From Leptasterias polaris (lineage: Eukaryota > Echinodermata > Asteroidea > Forcipulatida > Asteriidae): a DNA stretch of 64,000 bases. Of this stretch, positions 1 through 10,299 are shown in pieces. Position numbers and translations under genes: made by a program. The notes under the pieces are model-generated. The model worked only from the letters and a program-made list of their open reading frames with translations, did no database searches and was not told where the DNA came from. The first letter of the stretch is position 1, and the number at the start of each line of letters is the position of its first letter. The stretch is taken from contig JAZGTN010000009.1 in the NCBI GenBank assembly GCA_037783415.1, forward strand, positions 3,720,001 to 3,784,000, read 5' to 3'.

Positions 1-1404
1 CATTCAGACAAGCAATTCCAGGCAATTCCCAACAAGAAAAATCATGCTCTGTTTTCAATTAATTTTCCTGCGTGGATAGTCAGAAACTGTTAGACAATGC
101 CACTTGTGACTTGTGCTACCAAATACAGAATACAGATCGTGTTTCATTCAGGCAGCATTGTTAAAATTTACCAATACACGTATACAGATAGAAAATAAGT
201 TCATCCCTAGTTCTTGATCTATGGTTTACCCAGCACTTCTAATCCTTAATTCATAAGATTGGGTTTGTACTGCCTCAAAGAACATACATTGATTGTAGCC
301 TAACTGATTGTTTATATTCTGCTTTAGCTTAGAGTAGAATTGTACAATGTATGACAAGGCTTTTTTCAACACAAAACAACATTTTCCTTCATAGAAGTTC
401 CCCTTTACCAGTTGGGAAAAGAATGACTGCATGCAACAGGTTTGTCACGATAGATTCTTCACTGTCAACTTTCCAAACACTAATTTACCCGGCGCCATTT
501 TTATGTTGCGTCGACTCCGCGCTCAGCCTTGGCTGTTATTTACATGTACATCTGAAAACCCTCGCACATGCCTCCACTCCAAAAGTTACCAAAGATTGAA
601 AAAATGAAATTTAAGATGTGACAACGAGCACTGTTACCTCCATGGGCGTGGCATCTTGATCAAACTGGGCATTCCTCCCGTGACACACCTGAGTAACCCC
701 TCCCCCGGTTAACGTCACAATCCTCTCAAACTGGACAGATATCCGCAGAATAATATTAGCGAACAAAGAGATCCACCTCCATGGTCGGATTACGAGATTC
801 CATCAACATCCATTACCGGACAGCTGCGTGTTGACAAACCAACCAGCAGATGCAGCAAGTCATTCTGCTGTAACGCTCCTAGGCGTCTCAAGAAGTGATA
901 ACTCATCCAAGTCGGCTGCCGAGGATAACCACCACCGCATCTTTATTCGTCGAGATGAAATCCAATAAATAAACTGGGAAAACCACAATAATGTACAGTC
1001 TGATGACTGCGGCTTTCCTGCACTTAATTAAGCGACCAGTCTGAGCCTGTGGTGTTTTTTTTAAAAGATGATTTGATGGTACAGGCTGTTGAAAATTGGG
1101 GCGGAAGAAAAACTACCACGGAATCACTTATTAAAGACTTCGGATATTTAATTAATATTTCTGAATCGTCAGGGTTAGTTACAGATAATTGAATACCCTT
1201 GATCTAGGGACATCGTAAGAGGTTTGGAAACTATTGAATGTAAACAGAGAAAGTCTGTTGTCATCACATGTAAGAAATCATTGACTTTGGAAATACGAAA
1301 AAATCATTCAAATTTTGCAAGATAATTGCAAAAACTTGCAAGTACATGTACATGTAATTCAGGACCACTTTTTTCTTACACGACAGCTTAGCAAATTTAC
1401 ATGC
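1..1404. other. No gene recognised
   Basis: AT-rich sequence with a GC-richer island at about 620-1000. On the minus strand this island has an open stretch of about 70 codons (around 826 down to 609) that ends near a possible donor, but no acceptor or start codon supports an exon. Nothing else is recognised. Confidence 0.4.
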
Positions 1405-1407
1405 TTA

Positions 1408-2575
1408 GGCCAAACAAAATAATGTGTGTTTCCTATTACACTGACCAAAAATTTAGGATAGGTAGGGACAAAAGAACATTTTATTTTGACAGAATATTTT
1501 ATTGCTCCAAAACTTAGGGTAGGAACGAATGTTAAAAATATTTTTGCCCTTGCACGTTAATTTCCTGCATACATGAACACCCTAAAAATGACATACATCT
1601 AGTCCAATGCCAGTAACAATAAATATAGTTGCAGTACCACACTTGTACAAAATATGGGAGATATAAACAAGAATTCAATAATCATGAAATACTTCACTCT
1701 TCAGTAGGTGTCGATTGAAACTTCATAAACTTAAAAAAATAAAAAAAATAAAAATAAAAAAAAATAAAAAACGGAAGTGAAGTTGGCAAAATTGCGTTTT
1801 GGGACGCATAATTTCTGCCATTAATAATACTATTTCCATCAACAACCATTATCATGGGTTTGTGATTTGAGGAATCGGCCGTTGAGAATAAATTCAATGA
1901 ACTTTGCCCCGCAACGCCCTCTATTGGCAAACATTGACGATGTTTAGTATTAATCCAAGGCTGTATTACCGACAATCTGCAAGCGCGTGCGGCACAAACA
2001 CTGTGCAGCAATTCTTTACTGGCTTGAACGATACCGCGTTCTCGTTGAAGACTAGCCCAGCTCTCTTATGAATATGAATATATGGTAATTTCAACGGCCA
2101 TCAACGGCCAATCACAGCGTGCGGAATGGTGGTTATCGTGGACTTTGGACCGCTGCTGTTCAGTACAACAGGCAGGCCATGTGTGTGTGCTGTGTGTGCA
2201 TGGACGTACCTGTGGGCGACCGAACGTCGTGGGGCCTGGGCCTGTGCACGTGCGGTGGATACTCTGCATTATGTGGTTCGTGTTTTGACATTGTATACTG
2301 AAATGAACGATCGCGATTCGGAATTGCGATCGCGGCCACATTAATCTAGCAAATATCCAGACTTTACAACTTATAAAAACCATTTGAAAAATAGGAAATA
2401 TTAAATATAAAACCCTTAAATCATTGGGTATTTTGTCAAAAACTTACATATGTAGGAGTGGGATCGGGTATATTTTATTTAATTTTTTCTGAAAATGTCT
2501 AAAAACTCCTAGGGTCGGCGTGTTTTTCTAGGGACGGTCGGGTAACCGGAAACACACATATTATTTTGTTTGGCC
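1408..2575. mobile_element. Harbinger-like non-autonomous DNA transposon
   Basis: A 1.17-kb segment is bounded by terminal inverted repeats of about 30 bp that begin GGCCAAACAAAATAAT on the left and match the reverse complement on the right. The trinucleotide TTA flanks both ends (1405-1407 and 2576-2578). A 3-bp TWA target duplication with GG-starting ends is the hallmark of PIF/Harbinger elements. Sub-terminal blocks (TAGGGAC/TAGGGTCGG types) also recur inverted. No transposase frame is visible; the open frames at 2066-2383 in several frames overlap each other and look like chance GC-rich frames. The superfamily is inferred from ends and target site only. Confidence 0.65.
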
Positions 2576-2710
2576 TTAGGTCATGACCAGCAACGAAAAT
2601 TTACACAGTGTGGTAATTTAAACTATTATGTATTGTATCCTAATCTTGAGTAATAAACCACATGGGAAACTGAATAAGAAAATTTGAATAATTTGGTGTT
2701 AACAAAGACA

Positions 2711-2945
2711 AAATGACTAGAGCGGGACTTCAACCTGCGACCTCCGGATTAACGTGCCTGCACTCTACCAACTGAGCTACATGTATGTATCTAGCCCTAC
2801 TGTATGTCATTGTCGATGTTCGGTGGTGCCAGTCAGAAGCCATGTAACCTGTAACTGCCGTGTAGCCAGGGATCACACCCAAGTTTACGATACAGCCTGG
2901 GAAGCGGCAGAAGAGGGATCACCTGATCTTGATTATAAGCAATAA
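2711..2945 (-). repeat. tRNA-like repeat with conserved body, copy 1
   Basis: The minus strand carries a tRNA-like sequence (about 2788 down to 2711): D arm TAGCTCAGTTGGTAGAG, an anticodon-like loop CACGTTAAT, and a T arm ending CCCGCTCTAGTC. A body of about 150 bp follows to the right (GTGCCAGTCAGAAGCC ... CCTGGGAAGCGGCAG) and recurs at 36.3 kb. Because the tRNA-like part is on the minus strand, the body lies 5' of it, the reverse of the usual SINE order. The anticodon stem is degenerate, so this is not a working tRNA gene. Confidence 0.6.
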
Positions 2946-3204
2946 ATCATGCAAATATTATTTAATAAATGTTTTACCCATACACCAAGGCCTAGAGAAG
3001 AAGGAACATAGAATGTTATGACCCCACCCCTCTTATCATCAGACAAACTCAACGGATAGACGTCTCCCGAGAATGCAATAAGACATTAGTTCAGTCCTTC
3101 TCACAGATATTTCCAGACATAAAATTTTGTTTTTTACCCTTACATCGATGTGTATTATTATTAAGCACTGTATACTCAGTACTGAAAAAAAATCCACAGG
3201 CAAA

Positions 3205-3285
3205 TCACTCGAGTGGGATTCGAACCCACGACCTTAGCATTGCTAGAGCAGATGTCTTACCACTAGACCACCGAGCTAGCCCGGT
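3205..3285 (-). repeat. tRNA-derived SINE head, degenerate
   Basis: On the minus strand the sequence reads as a tRNA-like box A (GTGGTCTAGTGGTAAGAC) followed by box B (GTGGGTTCGAATCCCAC), spaced as in a tRNA. The anticodon arm cannot be folded with a normal 7-base loop because it contains the self-complementary TAGCA/TGCTA. It is therefore read as a tRNA-derived repeat, not a functional tRNA. Confidence 0.55.
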
Positions 3286-3337
3286 GGCATAAGGCAGTTT
3301 AAATCCTATGACAAGAACCCCTGCACACATATGCAAT

Positions 3338-3362
3338 GTACATGTACATGTACATGTACATG
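3338..3362. repeat. (ACATGT)n palindromic microsatellite
   Basis: Four tandem, self-complementary TACATG units. The same octamer TACATGTA is scattered through the first 17 kb of the window. Confidence 0.85.
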
Positions 3363-3536
3363 CTCTTTGAACTTCTGACTTCCAATACAAGGCATGCAAC
3401 TGCAGTTGGTCCAAAAAAGAAGGAAAGTGCCAGGTACAGCAAGACTTTGTGCCGTGTTTTTCAATTTTGGCAAAACTGATTTAAACCAAAAGCGAGAAAA
3501 ATCAACTCATCACCAGAAAAGTTGAATACATAAAGC

Positions 3537-3700
3537 CAGCAATACATTATGCAGGGAACGATTTCATCCAGCAATTTTGCATAGCAAAATATTCAGACTG
3601 AGCTCGTTTTGTGCACACTGAATCCTAATATTGAGTAGCAACTCATGCATTTTGTGTAGCAATTTGCTCTGCTGTACAAGGGAAATCATTCACTGTTATG
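3537..3700. repeat. Interspersed repeat, member 1 (pair with 6062)
   Basis: About 160 bp shares blocks in order with 6062-6245: CAGGGAACGATTTC, ATAGCAAAATATT, GTGCACACTGAAT, TTGAGTAGCAA and a CATTCACTG-like end. No coding potential; probably a short non-autonomous element of unknown class. Confidence 0.5.
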
Positions 3701-4084
3701 ACACTAAAATGAGAATTTTCTCAGCAGAAACTAGTTTCCTGCGCTTAGCAGTTGGGCGTTGATTGCTGAAACAAGGTGTCAAATGCTCGACTGCATACAA
3801 TTCCGATGATGTGTCCCCAGATGGTACTGAGACTTGATATGAGATATGGCCAAATACTGATGGGATCAAGACTCTCAATAGCTGTTTCATGTACAGTTAT
3901 TTTTTTAAATTGATTTTTCTTCTTATAATTGAAAAAACACTACATGAAGAAAGTGCTCATGATACATAATGATGCAGAAAGGTTCAACTTGATTGAGTGG
4001 ATTCCCTTGAGTGTGAATTTATGTACATGTTGTATTGCACTATTGAGTGTGATTTCCCATAGTGTATGTGGGCTCAAAATAATC

Positions 4085-4480
4085 ACTAGACCACTGGCCA
4101 GAGTCCAGTTAATTTCTGCAGTTGGCAGTCACCCCACAATTAACCAAACAAGTCCAGCCAGGGCTCGAAATACCGACTGGACCACTGACTCACTGGCCAG
4201 AGTCAAGTCATTTTCGCAGTTGGAATTAACCGCTCAACCAAAGAAGTCCAGCCAGGGCTCGAAATTCACACTTAACCACTGGCCAGAGTACGATAGTTTT
4301 ACCATTGGGCCAAGTGCTTTAACTCCACATCCAAATAAGTTCAGTCAGGGCTTGAAATAACCACTGGCCGGAGTCCAGTAGTTTTACCATTGGGCCAGCA
4401 ACCCCACAATCTCACAAGTCCAGCTTGGGATTCATATACCCACTGCAGGGCTCGAATTTGAGGGGGAAATCCACAAGCCG
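4085..4480. repeat. Degenerate 85-95 bp tandem repeat
   Basis: Four diverged units, each running from CCACTGGCCAGAGTCCAG through TTTTACCATTGGGCCAG to CAGCCAGGGCTCGAAAT. A fifth related unit lies at about 4795-4900. The overlapping 143-codon open frame (3929-4360) is a by-product of this array. Confidence 0.7.
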
Positions 4481-4899
4481 ACAGGGCTTGTATCTCAACT
4501 ATCCTACTGGACCAGAAATTGTGTTACAAAGTACTGCGGAAAGATCAACCCATTGTCTTATGGGTGAGTGTACTTCGAGACTCAACAGAATTGAAAGATA
4601 AATATCAGACTCAAAGCCAACATTTGAACCTTTTTTTGTTTTCTTTAAAGATACATGTACATGTATTACACATTTTAGGTATTACTTCTCAACTGAAGAA
4701 TACACAAGACTGCTGGACTTGTCTGGTCGTAAGTTTACTGGCCCGACGCTAAAATCAGTGGCCTCGGGCTTGCGGTTACAGTGCAAATTTTGAGCCCCGC
4801 ACTGGACCAATGCCAGGGTCCAGTAGTTGTACAGTTGGGCCAGCAACCCCACAACTAAACAAGCCCAGCCACAGCTTGAAATACCCACTAGGGTCCAAT

Positions 4900-6054
4900 A
4901 CAAATCTTGTTGCAGTCTCCTGGTTTTTTTTCCAAACACACTTTTCAACTTACAAATTCCAAACCTCATAGCTACATGTATTGATCAAAACAAAGTCTTG
5001 TCAAAGTCTTGTCAAAGATACTTCTTGTCTACAGTGAAAGTCTAGTGGAGTTCTTCTTGTAATTCAAACTAGAGTACAGTATGCAAAAGAGCCTCTTAGA
5101 CCTTTCCGAATTCCACTACGGAAGATACAAAACACATAAAACAGCAGTTTAAAGCCTGCATTTTGAGCTGACAATCCCAGTTGTGTTGTAATTATAAAAG
5201 GGAAAATGAGCAGCGAGAAATTTGGAAACTTTTGGTGAGCACAACACTGGCGATCTAGATTGTGTGGCAAGTCGTAGATGTGTCGTAATTTCAGAATTTT
5301 ACGGTGAATCGGGAGAGCAGGTGCAGTTTATCTACGCACAAGTATGGATTCTTTCAATGCCTTGTCGTATACAATACATTCAGAAACGGGAATGAAATTG
5401 TTTGTCTCTGTTATCTATCAAGGTATACCAAGAAGGAAAAAGAGGGGGGGGGGAACACTTCAACAAATTTTCAATGTGAATTATTCAAGAGGGGGGTGGG
5501 GAGGAAATCAGAAATCCATACAGCTTGATTTGAGCAGTAACCCTTCAATTAAAGGTATAAATACAGGATTTGTAGTGCAGACAAATACAGTAGTCCCAGG
5601 CAGTGTAGATGTTTTGTGTGATTAATAAATGAAATAACAAACCTGTGAAAATTTGCTCTGAGTGCTTTTACGATCGTCATCTTTGTGTTCGGCCTGTCGT
5701 CACAAAATCATAAATTGTTGTCACAAAAAGCATGATTTAATTGCTTAAAAGCATCTTTAGCATCTAAGAACATTTCTGAAATTCCCGGAATCAGCATTCC
5801 AGACGGGTATGACCCCCCTTGTGAGGTCAAATGCAAGGTCACCCGCTGTGTCACCAAGGTCACCTGCTGTGTCACTTGCTGCGTCGCCAAGGTCATTTGT
5901 AAATGTGGTTTGTATTTCAAATTTCTTCAGTGGCAAGATGAAAACGCATCCTTCAAATTACACAGACTGGGCGTTGAGATTGGGAAGTTTTCAGGCATAC
6001 CATATTTACAAACGTACTATGTAGTTACATATACGTAATCTAAGATATTCAACA
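4900..6054. other. No gene recognised
   Basis: No coding signal. G-rich runs occur near 5440-5500, and a short repeat of AAGGTCACC/GCTGTGTCAC motifs is at about 5830-5900. Confidence 0.4.
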
Positions 6055-6061
6055 AAAATAC

Positions 6062-6245
6062 AGAGAGTTTCTATCCAGGGAACAATTTCGTTCAGCAAAT
6101 TTTGCTATAGCAAAATATTTAAACTGAACTTGTTTAGTGCACACTGAATGCTAATTATTGAGTAGCAAATTATGATTTTTGAGTAGCAACTGATACATTT
6201 TGTTTAGCATTTTGCTCCGCTATCAAGAGAAACCGTTCACTGCTA
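6062..6245. repeat. Interspersed repeat, member 2 (pair with 3537)
   Basis: Shares the ordered blocks described for 3537-3700, with an added internal partial duplication of the GAGTAGCAA block. Confidence 0.5.
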
Positions 6246-6427
6246 GTGCTATCCATGCCAAGGTATAAGAAAACAAATTAAAACAAACGCCTGTACCAAG
6301 ATTTTTTGTAAAAAGACACTATGTACTTCAAACTGCCTTAAAACTGCTGCAGATGAAACTCCTAAATTTTATTGTAATTATTATTCGAAAAAATTTAATC
6401 GAAATGTATTATGGCACTGAAAAAACA

Positions 6428-6574
6428 GGGCTCGATTTCACAAAGCACTAAGATTCATCTTAAGATTGTCAATATCACCATACATTGTATTGTGACATCA
6501 CACTCAGCAATTACATGTATGTAAGAATGATACACAGTTAAGATTAATCTTAACTCTTTGTGAAATCAGGGCCC
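6428..6574. mobile_element. Short MITE with GGGCYCGATTTCACAAAG ends
   Basis: A 147-bp segment starts GGGCTCGATTTCACAAAG and ends CTTTGTGAAATCAGGGCCC, giving about 18 bp of imperfect terminal inverted repeat. The AAGATTAATCTTAA blocks inside are also inverted. The ends resemble those of the palindrome at 57062-57207. A partial relative of its right half is at about 12688-12728. Confidence 0.6.
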
Positions 6575-6954
6575 CTTTATGTAAATTCTAATTTTGCAAA
6601 CTTAAATCCTCTTCAAAAATCTAGTACATCCGACTTGCCTTGTAAAAAAAACAAGTGTGGTAAATGTTTTATTCAGTTTGGGTGGAATTTCCACTGCCCA
6701 GGGTAGCTGCCGAGCCTGACAGATTGATGATACGTGAACCTGTTTCTTTAATATTGGCCAAATCACAGTTCACTGATCCTAAATGAACCATACACCTGCA
6801 TCACAGGTGAATAGTGTATTACAATGTACATGGAAGTGATGAAAGTTGTCAAATATCATCAAAAGGTTTTTGGGGTGCCTCCAAGGAAATCATTTCCATA
6901 CATGTACATGTACATCAAGATAAGATTAGAAACATCCCTCTTGACGACTCATAC

Positions 6955-7375
6955 TTAAAGGCAGCGTATACTTTTGGCAATTACTCTAAAAAATAATGAC
7001 TACGAAAACTGACTTCTAGGTAAAGAGCACTGGAGAGCCGTTGATAAATAAAATATTGTAAGAAACCACACCCTTTGAAGTTGTGTAGTTTTAGAGAAAG
7101 AGGTAATTTTCCACCCCCAAATTTGAATCTGAGAAAGGTTTCAGGCATTGAGTGATCTCAAATGAAACCAAACAACTTGCCAAAAAGGCCAACAAATGTA
7201 AGAAAATTACAAAAAAGAAAAATGTATCTGTAAACATGTCACGTTGATCAGCATTCTCACTTACAGCATATGGCAAACATGGGTTATCGTCAAAGACCAG
7301 TATCCTCACTTTGAGTGACCTAACAAACATATGAAATAACAAGTCTGTGAAAGTGTAAAGTCAATCGGTCATCAG
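6955..7375 (+). mobile_element. TTAA-bounded MITE, diverged copy
   Basis: Begins at a TTAA with AAGGCAGCGTATACTTTTGG, then shares blocks with the better copies at 37357 and 53543: a GAGAGCCGTTGATA block, GTAGTTTTAGAGAAAGAGG, and a GTCAAAGACCAGTATCCTCAC block near the other end. The right end is rearranged and no closing TTAA is seen. Confidence 0.55.
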
Positions 7376-7606
7376 AGAAACCAACAAAAAGTGAAAACCC
7401 TATTATATGGTGTGTTTTTTTCCATTTTCAAACATCAAGTTACGGACTCACTCGCATGATCACAACTAATAATTTTACTAATTTCTCAAAAACTTATAGC
7501 ATTTCAGGCAAAGATTGCAGGGGAAGTTTCCCACCATGACCATCTTTATTTATTTTTGTGTTATCTTTTCAATCTCACACACTTTTATTGTGGTGCACTA
7601 ACCAAA

Positions 7607-8257
7607 TGTGACGGGCTCTGTGAAAATGAGTCACTTGGGGGGACAATTCACTTTTGAGTTTTATACATGGCTGTAAAGAGCACACAACAAGCTTAATTTT
7701 GACATCTCTTACACACTTGTGTCATTTTTGGTTCAAAAGTTATGACCTTTTGAAAAACAAATTATGTCGATATCTGAAAATAACCCCTAATGGAGAAACG
7801 GCCCGTTTAATAAAAAAAAAATCAAATATTGATGTCAAAAGAGAAATACTATTATTTTGTTTAGAGTTCATAGATACCACAATGTTCCTCAATTGCTACA
7901 GACTTGAAATTTTGAGGGAAGTTTTATTAGTGTATTCACATGACGATATATTTTCAAAACTAATTACAAATGACCTTATTTGCATATCTGAAGTAAATTA
8001 AAGGGAGACATTTACAAGGCCTTGTAAAGTACAAAATAGGAACAAAAGGGTCATTAAAAACTGTTTTTATTCATGTTTATAAACCACAAAAAAAGTTTCT
8101 ATTTAAGAATTATGAAAAGATAGACCCTTAAGAGGCAAGAAACCGTTTTATCACAAAATTTTATTTCAATTTTTGTTTCACCCTACCAACACTCAACTGC
8201 CCCGTAATTGAAAGTGGGTTGTGCGACAAGCGACTCATTTTCGTAGAGCCCGTCACA
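7607..8257. mobile_element. MITE with TGTGACGGGCTC ends
   Basis: A 651-bp segment has terminal inverted repeats of about 30 bp: TGTGACGGGCTCTGTGAAAA on the left, and the reverse complement with few changes on the right. The interior is AT-rich. The 115-codon frame at 7654-8001 starts within the repeat and resembles nothing known, so it is not called a gene. Confidence 0.65.
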
Positions 8258-8515
8258 AATACATACAATGGGTACCTGAATGTACATGTAATGTAAAAAT
8301 TGCCTACATTTGTACTTTTAGATTTGTGAACAAAACCCTGTGCAGTCTGGCTTGGTACATGCAGTTTAAAACATGTACTTCCCACTACTGCTATAAATGT
8401 GAAACACTTGAATGATTATTCGTCCTTCACTTTACAATTACCATACCAATGACAACAGTTTGAAAAGAACACCTTGAAACTCTTACTCCCCAAAGTGATT
8501 TACTAAGATCCTTCC

Positions 8516-8865
8516 TCACTCTAACAAAATCAAACACCCAAACTGTTGAGACTCTGATTGTGGTGGTACATAACATGTACATTGTATGCCTGATCCCACG
8601 TAAAGCATAATCAGTTTACTACTACTGTACATGTCAGTCCTCAGTCCAACACAACTCAACACCCAAACTGTTGGACTCTGATTATGGTGGTATGCTTGAT
8701 TCCACATCAGTTTACTTTTAGTCTTCAGCCCAACACCATTCAGTAACTCAACCCCGAACTGTTGGACTCTGATTATGGTGGTATGCCTGATCCCAAGTAA
8801 AGCATAATCAGTTTACTAGTGCCATCCTCAGTCCAACACCATTCAGTAACTCAACACCCATGCAT
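8516..8865. repeat. About 3.5 tandem units of a 110-130 bp repeat
   Basis: The block CAACACCCAAACTGTTGGAC-CTGATTATGGTGGTATGCCTGATCC-AAGCATAATCAGTTTACT recurs at about 8540, 8660 and 8752, with a truncated fourth unit after 8825. Unit lengths differ through small insertions. Confidence 0.7.
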
Positions 8866-9237
8866 GATCGATTTACAATTTTGAGAGTGACTTCAGCTTG
8901 TCATTCATGTTTTCAGGGGATTTTCACAAGAAGATTCACAATTGCAAATTCATAATGTACCAATTTCTTTAATACTGCCAAGTCACAGATGAGCGATCAC
9001 AAACGAACCATTACTTTGGGCATTTGACATCTGTTGGACTATCGCCACATCTTCTAATATCTTTGCCTCTTTGTTACAATTAATCCCGGCCAGAAGGGGT
9101 ACCAAACCAAGTGTGAAGAAGCAGCAGGGAGGAGATAGTAGAGCTGCAATTTATGTGTTAAAGGGGATAGTATCAAACCTTAGTACTACTTCACAAAGGC
9201 AATCGCCTTCATGCCCCTGGGCCTAATTTCATGGAGC

Positions 9238-9581
9238 TGAACACGTTTTGTAATTGTCAAAGACCAGTATTCTCACTTGATAACAAGCCTGTGAAAATTT
9301 GGGCTCAATTGGTCATTGAAGTTGCAAGAAAATGATGAAAGAAAAAACACCCTTGTTGTACAAATTAGTGTGCTTTCAGGTAGGAATAAAAGGCTTCTGG
9401 CCAGAAGTCTTTTATTATTTTAGTGAGAAATTACCTCTTTCTCAAAAACTACGTTGCTTCCGGGGGGCGTCGTTTCTCACAATGTTTTATACTATCAACA
9501 GCTCTCCGTTGCTCGTTACCAAGTAAGTTTTTATGCTAATATATATTTTGAGTAATTACCAAACGTGTACAGTGCCTTTAA
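9238..9581 (+). mobile_element. TTAA-bounded MITE (Kolobok/T2-like family)
   Basis: Contains the family core in order: GTCAAAGACCAGTATTCTCAC, TTTGGGCTCAATTGGTCAT, the AATAAAAGGCTTC/GAAGTCTTTTATT central palindrome, ACCAAGTAAGTTTTTATG, and the end ACCAAACGTGTACAGTGCC followed by TTAA. The left end is fused to another repeat (GGGCCTAATTTCATGGAGCTG), so only the right TTAA is intact. Confidence 0.7.
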
Positions 9582-9584
9582 GCA

Positions 9585-9742
9585 AAAAATATTTCTTAAC
9601 AATATTCTGCTGAGCAAAAATGAGCAGGATACCAGTCACAAATGGTCCATGTGACATAACATTTTGGCAGGTAACTCTGGTAAGTAAATTACTTTGTGCT
9701 TAGCTAATTTTTTGTGCTTAAGCAGCTCTATTAGATTTGGCC
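9585..9742. mobile_element. MITE of the GGGCCCAATTTCATAGAGCTG family
   Basis: Shares with 21641-21837 the interior GAGCAGGATACCAGTCACAAA, a GTGACAT..TTTTGGCAGGTAAC block and the end TTTTGTGCTTAAGCAGCTC. The left terminus is missing. Confidence 0.6.
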
Positions 9743-10133
9743 CTGGTCATTGCCTTGGTGCCCCTTGAGGCGTTCCAGTAGAAGAAACAAAACTCCTTTA
9801 TTGAGGTGCCGTTTACTGAGGAAACACCTTGTCCTCACAAGAACAAAGTACAGTTGACTCTCGTTAAAACAAGATCGCTGGGACTGGCCAAAATACTTCG
9901 TTATTACAACAACTTTGTTATCAGAGGACAGCAAATCAACGAGACACAAAGTAGAAAATTAGATCCAGGACTTCAGAATTTGCTGAATTGAGGGGGCACC
10001 AAGGCCAAGACCCGGAGTAATAGAGGCCATTGCCTCTAAGGCCTTGGTGTAATTCCAAGCCTGCTGTACTCTATTTATAAAGGGGAATTTGTGGGACAAG
10101 CTCATGCCTGATATTTCAAAGTAAAGCATAGTG

Positions 10134-10296
10134 TTAGCCAGAGGGGTGTCTGGGTGTCTTTTGGACACCCTGTTTTAAATTTGGACACCCTGTTCATCTG
10201 TCATTTACATGTAAATGTATTGTAAGTGAACAATTTGGACACCCAGTTTTTAAATTTCCAGCAGATTTGGACACCCTTTTACCAAATCCTGGCTAA
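10134..10296. mobile_element. Small MITE with TTAGCCAG ends and GGACACCC motifs
   Basis: Starts TTAGCCAGAGGGGTGTC and ends with ATCCTGGCTAA. The motif TTTGGACACCC recurs four to five times inside. Ends are inverted over about 9 bp only. Confidence 0.5.
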
Positions 10297-10299
10297 AAC

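Noticed and set aside
609..830. Minus-strand open stretch with ISVQFERIVTLTGGGVTQVC, possible exon
   Set aside because: The stretch begins right after a stop with no AG acceptor or ATG available, and the donor (GTAACA) is weak.
3929..4360. 143-codon open frame
   Set aside because: Coincides with a degenerate tandem repeat and matches no family.
7654..8001. 115-codon frame
   Set aside because: Lies wholly within a MITE with inverted ends; AT-rich composition and no recognisable motif.
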